Part shown: positions 57,023 to 64,000 of the stretch, piece by piece
Position numbering within the stretch: position 1 is the first letter of the stretch
How the letters are laid out: every line of letters starts with the position of its first letter
Source of the DNA: Tribonema minus
Taxonomy: Eukaryota > Sar > Xanthophyceae > Tribonematales > Tribonemataceae
Reading direction: 5' to 3'
Assembly: GCA_017506865.1 (NCBI GenBank)
Contig: JAFCMP010000001.1
Span: 1,116,001-1,180,000, forward strand
Length of the DNA: 64,000 bases
Translations under genes and position numbers: made by a program
Notes under the pieces: generated by a model
What the model saw: only the letters and a program-made list of their open reading frames with translations
What the model was told of the DNA's origin: nothing
Database searches by the model: none

Positions 57023-60000
57023 CGCTGCCGCCGCCGCCGTTGTCGCCGCTGTCGCCGCCGTCGTCACCGCCGCCGCCGCCGCCGCTGCGCGTTGAGCACG
57101 CCTTCACCGCGAGGCACAGGCGGCGCAGCTGCAGCTGCGTCCAGGGGTGCTCCTTGGCGCGGCGCAGGCGCGGGTTCAGCGACTGCGACCAGCGGAGCTG
57201 CGGCGAGAGAGGGCGACGGTGGTGGCGGCGCGCGCGAAAGATGTGAGGCGGCGGCGCGGCGGCGGCGCGGGACAGCATCAGAAGCGCTTTCAGGGTGGCG
57301 GCGGCGGCAGAGGACAGTGTCAGAAGCGCTCTGAGACTGCGCGCACGCGAGGCGAGTCGGTGGCGGCATCGCCGTACTATCGGCGGCGGCGGCGGCAGCG
57401 GCAGTGGCGGCGCGCGCGGGAGATGTGAGGCGGTGGCGGCGGCGGCAGAGGACGGTGTCAAAAGCGCGCTGAAACGGTGCGCGCGGGTGGCGAGTCGGGT
57501 GCGGCGTCACCTTGCGTACGCCATTGCAAGCACATGAGTTGTGCACAGGAGACGGATCGGTTACAGTGTCGCCGAACGCTGTTGGCGGCATCGCCAGAGC
57601 AAACAGCGTCGCCAGGCACCGCTGGACCCGGTGAGATTGACCCTCGGGCAGCGGCAAGTTGGCCTGCGGCACCGTCGTACAGAGTCAGGCGCACGCGGAT
57701 GTGTGCGTAGGGGGGCACATCGACTATGGCATCGCCGTACAGGCCGTCGGAGGGGCGCCGAGGTTGTGCACAGGAGGCACGTCGTCTGCGGCGTCGCCAG
57801 ACACGATCAAAGGGACTCACATGCACCTCCACGCTGGTTGTTGGCGGAACGCTGAGGATGAACGCTCGATCGCGGCGCCGGTGTGGCACCGCAGTCCCTC
57901 ATCACCGACACGAGGAACACATTCGAATCCGCACGCAGGTGCGCCTCGGCGGCCGACCGTGCTAAGCAAGCCCCAACCATGACACCCGGCGGCGTCGCCG
58001 CCAGCGACGATGCAGCCTGCACCGCGTGCCTGCATCACATGGGGTGACAGCGAGCACTGCCGCGGCGCCGTCGCAATGGCTGAATCAGAAAGATGCGTAC
58101 AAAATCGACACGAGTGAGGTCGACTGACGCGGTGGAGCGTGCGAGAGACTGCCAGAAGCGGTCGCGCAGCGCGGCGTGCTCGCGGTGACTGCGATGTCCA
58201 GCGCGCGAGGCGCGCGTCCGCTGCGGCAAAACGCACCCAGGCCCTCGGTGGCACTCACGGCACCTCGTGTGACCAAAGCAGGGCTACAACGTGTCACAAA
58301 GCAGGGCTAGAAACAGGCGTGCGGCGCCGTAGGGCACGCGCGGCGCCCACAAACATACGTACGCACCCGGCACTGCTGCCAGTTCTTGGTGCCGACGTCC
58401 GCAGCGACGCGCCGCCACGTCTGCGCGCCGTGCGCCTCCACCGCGCCGCGCAGCAGCGCGTCCTCCTCCTCGCTCCACCGGCTGTCCACGCCGCTCGCGT
58501 TGAGCGTCTGCTGGAAGTGGCGCAGGCACTGCACCGCGGAGCGCGAGCCGCCGCCGCCGCCGCCGCCGCTGGCGCCGCTCACGTCCGCCGCAACGCCGCA
58601 CCAGTCGTGCTCGCCGCGCGCGCGCGCCGCCGCCAGCAGCGCCTTCTCCTCCGCCTTGCTCCACGGCGTGCGCAGGGGGGTGACGTGCGGGCCGCACGCG
58701 TTCGCCCACGCGGCGCGCGCGTCGTCGGCGCTGCGCATCGCGAGCTTCGCCGTCGACGCCGTGCTGCGCGCCGCCGCCGCCACCGCCTGGGGGGGGAGTG
58801 GGCGGGGGGGGGGGGGGGGGGGGGGCGCGCGCAGTGTGCAAAGACCAATGATTGATCGGCAGCCTGATGCGCAGTTTTGTGCGTTGCGCGGTATGTAGTA
58901 CCTCAGGGTGTTGATAGAATGCAGTTTGCGACTGTGCCTGTGGATGCCGACGCTGTTCACTGATGCATAAGAATGAACGGTAGCCAAAAGTGGATGCCAG
59001 CGCCCAGCACACACCCACGCACACAGACACCAATGCATCAATTAGTAGGACTCATGTGCGATACCGCAATGAATCAATGAATCGTTGCAAGTGCCGGAAG
59101 AAGACGCGGCCACGCAAGTTCCCCGAGACAGCTGCACAAGCATCCAACTATACATACCCCCCCCCCCCCCCAAAGCACCATACACCGACCACCCGCCAAA
59201 GCACCAAATACCTACTTTAAACTGCATCAATGCAAGTACGTCATATACATGCCTCCCAATCCACTGCCATGGTACATCCACATCTGCAGCACATGACTTT
59301 CCCCCTCCCGATACCCATACATACCCCCCAGTCCACCGCCGCAGCGTTCGCCGCCATCTGCGCCTCCGGGAACAGCCGCGCCACCGTCGCCGCGAGCGCG
59401 CCAAGCTCGGCGCGCGTCCACGGCACGTCCACATTTGCAGTGACACAACATCAAAACACCGCATGCACGCACGACGCACCCAACCCCCTCCCCCCCCCAA
59501 CCAATCAATACCCATACCCACCTCCCAGTCCACCGCCGCGGCATCCGCCGCGGCGTCCGCCGCCGTCTGCGCCTCCGGGAACAGGCGCGCCACCGTCGCC
59601 GCGAGCGTGTCGAGCTCGGCGCGCGTCCACGGCGCCGACAGCGCGCGCGCCGCGCTGCGCGCCTTCGCCGCGGCGGCGCCGCCGGTCGCATTTGCGAAGG
59701 CCTCGCTCTCGAGGAAGCGCCGCAGCGCGAGGAACGGCGGCATGGGCGCCGCGGCGCTGGTGAGGCGCGCGGGCTGCTGCATGCGCGTGCAGCGCGCTGC
59801 GATGTCTGCGGCGGCGGCGGCGGCGGCAGTTGCGCAGGCGGTTACATGGCGGTTACAGATCATATTTCTTTAGCGCTTTACAGTCGATGCGGCGGCGCTG
59901 GCGGGGTGCCCGCAGCGGGCAGCGAACGCGTGCAGCGCGCGGCGACGGCTGAGGCGGTGGTTACACAGCAGTTACGGTCCAAGTACGCTGTGTGCGCTTC

Positions 60001-61735
60001 AAATGCAATGACTCAACGTCACCGCCCCTCTGCAGCAAATGGGCATGTGCGCCTTCGTCGATCTATATCTGGCTGCTGCTGCACGCTGGAGCATTGGCGC
60101 TGACGCCACGGCGCGCCTGTCAACGCCAGTGAAGCTTCCTCCACTGCGGAGGACGGCACAAACTGCAACGTCAAGGCTCCCCCCTTAAGCTCACTGTAAA
60201 GTTGAAGTTGCTGCCTGCCAGTGCTCATGCAGCACCGGGATGTGTACACAGCTAGGTGGGCTGCTGTTGTACGTTGCTAATGGCGATCTAACTCTCAATG
60301 GCGGCATGTGCGAGCGTTGATGCCTCCGCACGTGAGGTACCACTCTGTGCACGCTGAGTCATCCGCTCTGATGTACTGGTAGACCATTTTTGTCGGGGTT
60401 GTGGAAGAGCCCTATAAGTTGTGTGTTGATGCATCTTGGAGTTGCAACGAATGATGATGCCATAACTCATTAAAGGTCTGCGCCGCGCAAGTGGTGGACC
60501 ACAAACTTTGCGATGTGTTTCGGTCGGAGTATCGTGGGGGCAGGCTCAACAGCAGCCAGAGACGCATGGAAGTTGAAGGTTATCTGCCCTTCGCAGAGGA
60601 ACTTCAAGTATGTCTGGTGTGATGGTTGCGGCGCCAAAGCGCCAGACGATCATTACAACACTTGCTACGAGTAGAGACAGCTTATCAATACCTCAGGATG
60701 CGCAACTTCTGCATTGAGCGTTTGCCAACCATGCATCGCGCTCCCACAAGTCGCGCACGCACCCGCTTGGAGCTCCGCTCTCCTGGCCGCGTTGGCATCC
60801 AGCACGGCATTCAGCTGAGCAATGCGCGCCTGCAGCAGCGCAATCACAGCATCGCTCGCCGCCCTCGCCTCCGCCTCTGCCCCGCCCCCGTGTGCCGCCG
60901 CTGCCACCGCCGCCGCCGCCGCCGCCCTCGCCTCCGCCTCCCCCCCGCCCCCCTGCGCCGCCGCTGCTGCCGCCGCCGCCGCTGCCGCCGCCGTCGCCGC
61001 CGCCGCCGGCTCACCCGCTGACTGCAGCTGCTGCTCAGCACCCAACAGCGGCGGCGGCGGCGGCGGTGGCTGCGACGCTGACTGCAGCTGCTGCTCAGCA
61101 CCCCGCGGTGGCGGCGGCTGCAGCGGCAGCGGCTGCGGCGGCGGCACTTGAAGTTGTGGTGCCGGGGCCAGCGCAGTTGGCGGGGCCTGCACCTGCGGCA
61201 GCGGCAGCCACCACTGTCCGAGCGCCGCTGCGCCGCGTGGCGGAAGCAGCGGCTCCGGGAGCAGCGGCGCGCCCGGAGGCGGTGCAACCTCTGAGGACGC
61301 CTGCAGCGCGACCGGCGCCACTGGCAGTTGGCGCTGCGCTGGTGCCTGAGGCTGCGCTGCCTCTGCTATTGTGGGCTGCAGCGGCGGCGGCAGCTGCGCT
61401 GCTGCTGCTGCCGCTGCTCCTGCTGCGCTCTCGCTCACCGGCGTCCTCGTGAGAACAGGGAAGGTGGGGGGTGGTAATACTGCAGGCATCGGCGGCGCTC
61501 CTGCTGGTGCTGCTGCCATTGCGAGCAACGCTGCTGCCGGATTCGATGGCTCCGTTGCGATCGTGATAGGTGTTGCGGCAGTGGCTGCTGGTGTGGTTAA
61601 TGGTAAAGGTGATGCTGTCTGAGCTGGTGCCACAGGCGCACCGGAACTTAAGGACAGCGGAGCACAAGCTGCTGCGCCTGCTGCAACAGCGGCAGCTGCT
61701 GGGGTAGGCAGCGACTGTGGCAAGAGGGCGTGTTG

Positions 61736-61767
<32 letters not shown>

Positions 61768-61909
61768 CCGCCGCCGCCGCCGCTGCTGCTGCTGCTGCTG
61801 CTGCATCATCGGCGTCTTGCCGCGCGCGCTTCCGTATGGGCAGGTGCAGGTGCTGGTTCGGCATCGTACCGGCGGCCTGCGCCAGCACGCGCAACGTCGC
61901 AGCAGCCAT
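55866..61909 (-). CDS. SNAPC4: SNAPC4-like multi-Myb snRNA transcription factor, 5 exons
   Basis: Exons 61909-60763, 59805-59522, 58786-58367, 57197-56763 and 56066-55866 join in phase to 828 residues. After a basic KRARQD patch and a long Ala/Pro/Gln-rich segment, a helix (AVIALLQARIAQLNAVLDAN) precedes tandem Myb repeats. These are APWTRAELDTLAATV to VDW; TPWSKAEEKALLAAARARGE to SAVQCLRHFQ; SRWSEEEDALLRGAVEAHGA to NWQQCRLRW; HPWTQLQLRR to REKW; and GGWTPAEDAQLGALTRELGP to RTDVMVRHRWE. Several Trp-rich repeats plus the N-terminal helix suggest the largest SNAPc subunit, which binds snRNA gene promoters. Repeat junctions cross exon junctions exactly, supporting the model. Another multi-repeat Myb protein is possible. 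A poly-C run precedes exon 3. Confidence 0.78.
56655..56740 (-). repeat. dispersed repeat family B, copy 4 (reversed)
   Basis: In minus sense it reads GAGGGCGCAAAAAAACTCAG, ATGGTGGATGTCCATG and CAACCAGAATCTACATG, closest to copy 2. It lies in the last intron of the Myb gene, just beyond exon 4. Confidence 0.8.
57205..57530 (-). repeat. tandem repeat in the SNAPC4-like gene, intron 3
   Basis: Units of about 125-130 bp share GGCGGCGGCAGAGGACAGTG or -GGTGTCA, AAGCGCTCTGA or AAGCGCGCTGA, GGCGAGTCGG and GGAGATGTGAGGCGG. They begin right at the exon 4 acceptor, so they appear to copy the acceptor-proximal intron. Confidence 0.7.
58800..58824 (-). repeat. poly-C tract at acceptor of the SNAPC4-like gene, exon 3
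   Basis: A long G run on the plus strand, interrupted once, ends about 15 nt upstream of the acceptor at 58787 in transcript sense. Confidence 0.7.
59240..59435 (-). repeat. echo of the SNAPC4-like gene, exon 2 (donor side)
   Basis: Bases 59333-59430 repeat 59526-59625: CCAGTCCACCGCCGC, GCGCCTCCGGGAACAG, CGCCACCGTCGCCGCGAGCG and GCGCGCGTCCACGGC, offset about 193 bp. A short further trace (CCCAATCCACTGCCATGG) lies near 59257. Confidence 0.9.
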
Positions 61910-62401
61910 GTGAATCCTACTGCTACATACGCACGTTGCGCAAGGCGGTCAAGGCTGCCCTTAGGGTCTACGGTACGACCTCAATGCATTTTGCAGTACC
62001 TGTGTGATGTGCAAGTTGCCAAGTGTAATGCATACACAGCGGAGAATTGCACGATGAGAAGCTGATAGCCTGCCGCAGGAATCAGCCTTCAGGACAAAAC
62101 GAGAGCAATTAAAATTTTAAACCTCAGATGGTCGGCACATCGCGAATCAGCTCCAATGTGCAAACATGATGTTCCACTGCAAGGCGACTCAAAAACAGAT
62201 GCTATCACGAGATACCTGAACGCACCTCCTCGCCGCTCCGATTTCTGTTCGGATCGTATTCAAACTTCAAGCTGTTGAAGTCCCCAACTTCCATGCTCTG
62301 CACGTGTTCCACACACATACACCGCTACCTCCTGTTGCTCTGCCGGGCGTAGATCGCCAGAGCTTTCAAGCTTCTAACAGACAAGCCGGGAGGCAATCGA
62401 C
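61910..62401. other. divergent spacer
   Basis: About 490 bp between the starts of the SNAPC4-like gene and the small plus-strand gene. No coding region is supported. AAACTTCAAGCTGTTGAAG occurs near 62263. Confidence 0.4.
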
Positions 62402-63167
62402 ATGGCCCGAACTGCGGTGCTCGTGCTGTCATCATGTGTCCTGCTGCTTGCACTAGCAGTGGTTCGATCACAATGGGATGGCGGCATGGATCCTAGAGAA
62501 GAGGAGTACTTTGCTGCGCGCATGAGGCAACCCCAGCGACAAGGAGGGCTGTACCAGGAGCCTCAGCGCAAGTGAGTGCTTTTCTTTTCAAAGTTGGTGC
62601 ATTCTCAGTCGCATGTTTCACGAGATTACACATTCAGATGTGCGGTGTGCATAACTGTACAGTCGCAGCTAATATTGTGCGCAGCTCCTCACTCTGGATC
62701 ATGCACAACGCCTTCTCTGTCAAGCGCTACTGCCCAAGTAGGTCGCGTGACACGTTTTTGTCACAGCTACCTTGAACGCGTGACATTACTCGGCTTGGTG
62801 AAGTCAGGAAGCACGGGGCTCAGCGGACGCATCACCTTATCAGTTACTCCAATATGATCAATGTGTGGATTCACTTATGCTTCAGACTCACGCACACCGG
62901 TACTGCCAAACCGAAACGGTTGCTGGGCTTGCTCTCACCATCCCTCGCCGAAAGCCTGCACCTACACACAACAGATACTTTTGAGCGGATTTGAACGAAG
63001 CATGCCTCATGGACATTGCCGCTCTTGTGTCTGCAAGGCAATCCATGCTGCCACTCGTGGGAGGACTGGTGGGCGGGTGGCTTCTGGACATGCAGCTGAC
63101 TCGGAAGGCGGACCGGAAGAGGAAGTTGTCGCATGAACACGACAAGAAGGTAAACCGCATCCTTTGA
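62402..63167 (+). CDS. small secreted or membrane protein, 2 exons
   Basis: Exon 62402-62571 starts with a signal peptide (MARTAVLVLSSCVLLLALAV, cleavage likely after VRS) and an acidic/Gln-rich segment ending PQRK, then a GTGAGT donor. Exon 2 begins at 63038 after TCTGCAAG and restores the frame: QSMLPLVGGLVGGWLLDM, a glycine-zipper-like membrane segment, then a very basic tail RKADRKRKLSHEHDKK. It either reads on to a TGA at 63165-63167 (99 residues) or is spliced again at GTAAAC (63150). The family is not recognised. An uncleaved signal anchor plus a second segment would make a two-pass protein. Confidence 0.55.
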
Positions 63168-64000
63168 GTAATGATGGTCACCTTTGAAGGTGCATCATTT
63201 TTTAACTTCCCAGTTGCCAAGGTGATCGACTCTGCGCAAAGGCATCCGCCATCGCATGCGTATGGCGATGGTCCAGTGCCCAGTTGCACCGTGTGCATGG
63301 CGAGTTGCGGTCCAGTTTTTTTAAAAAGCTTGGCGTTGTCTGCCCCTGCCCATTCTCTGGGCATGCCGGCCATGACGTCGGGGTCAAAGCCCGTGCATGC
63401 TCTGTTTCCAGGATGACCAGGCCAGTGGAAGGTACAAGTGGGCGGAGAGCATTTCACGTTCTGGACTGATCGTGCGCGCATTCGCAGGTTGCACACGCAC
63501 CTTCAAAGGCAATATAATACGTTGGCTCAGAGGCAATATAATATGAAAAACGAATCAAAAAGATCGTTGAGCTCTAAGTGACAAGGGATGGTTAGCCGCA
63601 AGTGCCTTCCACCAATAACCGTGGTCGCCGCTGCTGCAGTCATAACATGTTGGCTGACCCAAGACACTGCTGACACACAACTGCGCAGCTGACAACTGCG
63701 CTGTGATGGGCTCAGAATGCAATCTGGCCACAGCCTCCAAAGAATCGCGGGACTAAGGCGCCCGCGCGGTGTACTGCAGCTGAGTGCGTACTTCAAGTAG
63801 CAGGTTTCATTTGCAGTCAAGCGGCATGGCTCAGCTTCAAGGCCTGCGATTGGTCCCGTGTTATGAAACCGACGAGCTGTGCAGCCCGGGTCGGCAGCGA
63901 CAGCGCGCAAAAACCGTTACCTCTTGTGAAACTGACGCGCTCCGGTCGGCGCTCCCCCTGTCGTCGTCACGCACGCCAGGCGCTGGCGCAGCGGCTGCAG
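63168..64000. other. right edge, no gene recognised
   Basis: No supported coding region apart from a possible further exon of the preceding gene. It contains family A repeat copy 3 at 63541. Confidence 0.4.
63541..63645 (-). repeat. dispersed repeat family A, copy 3 (reversed)
   Basis: In minus sense it reads GACTGCAGCAGCGGCGACCA, TATTGGTGGAAGGCACTTGC and GATCTTTTTGATTCG. It is closest to the copy at 51145. Confidence 0.87.

Overview
The window looks like nuclear DNA of a GC-rich eukaryotic microalga, most likely a chlorophyte. Genes are split into many small exons with GT-AG and a few GC-AG introns. Protein families include importin-4, neuferricin, SNAPC4-like Myb, a two-repeat plant-type MYB and a CEP295/ALMS-family centriole protein. 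Coding tails are Ala/Gly/Ser-rich, acceptors are often preceded by long poly-C tracts, and degenerate TTAGGG-type repeats lie scattered in introns. No bacterial operon structure is present. The species cannot be named from sequence alone.

Layout: (1) 1127-2160 (-) BTB/POZ KCTD-like gene with a disturbed frame. (2) 3555-27290 (-) a complete importin-4 gene; I rebuilt 25 exons that join in phase to about 1,112 residues. (3) 28544-30129 (-) unrecognised membrane protein. (4) 30418-34077 (+) two-repeat MYB transcription factor, diverging from gene 3; its second intron holds an inverted-repeat element and a small-subunit rRNA fragment. (5) 35467-45797 (-) a 2,777-residue CEP295-like protein with a C-terminal ALMS motif, five in-phase exons. 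(6) 45949-51753 (+) neuferricin (CYB5D2-like heme-binding MAPR protein), diverging from gene 5. (7) 51754-55865 repeat-rich spacer. (8) 55866-61909 (-) SNAPC4-like multi-Myb protein, five exons. (9) 62402-63167 (+) small secreted or membrane protein. The genes serve unrelated housekeeping roles (nuclear import, snRNA transcription, centriole building, heme binding) and do not form a pathway.

The most striking feature is architectural. Beside many exons the flanking intron carries one to five degraded tandem copies of the exon edge together with its splice site, mostly spaced 120-190 bp, with the copy nearest the intact exon usually the best preserved. I call these exon echoes. They occur on donor sides, on acceptor sides, and even downstream of a terminal exon, in three unrelated genes. 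They account for much of the intron length and have the look of an ongoing intron-lengthening process. Dispersed short repeat families, a near-palindromic ACTTCAAGT motif and poly-C tracts overlie this.
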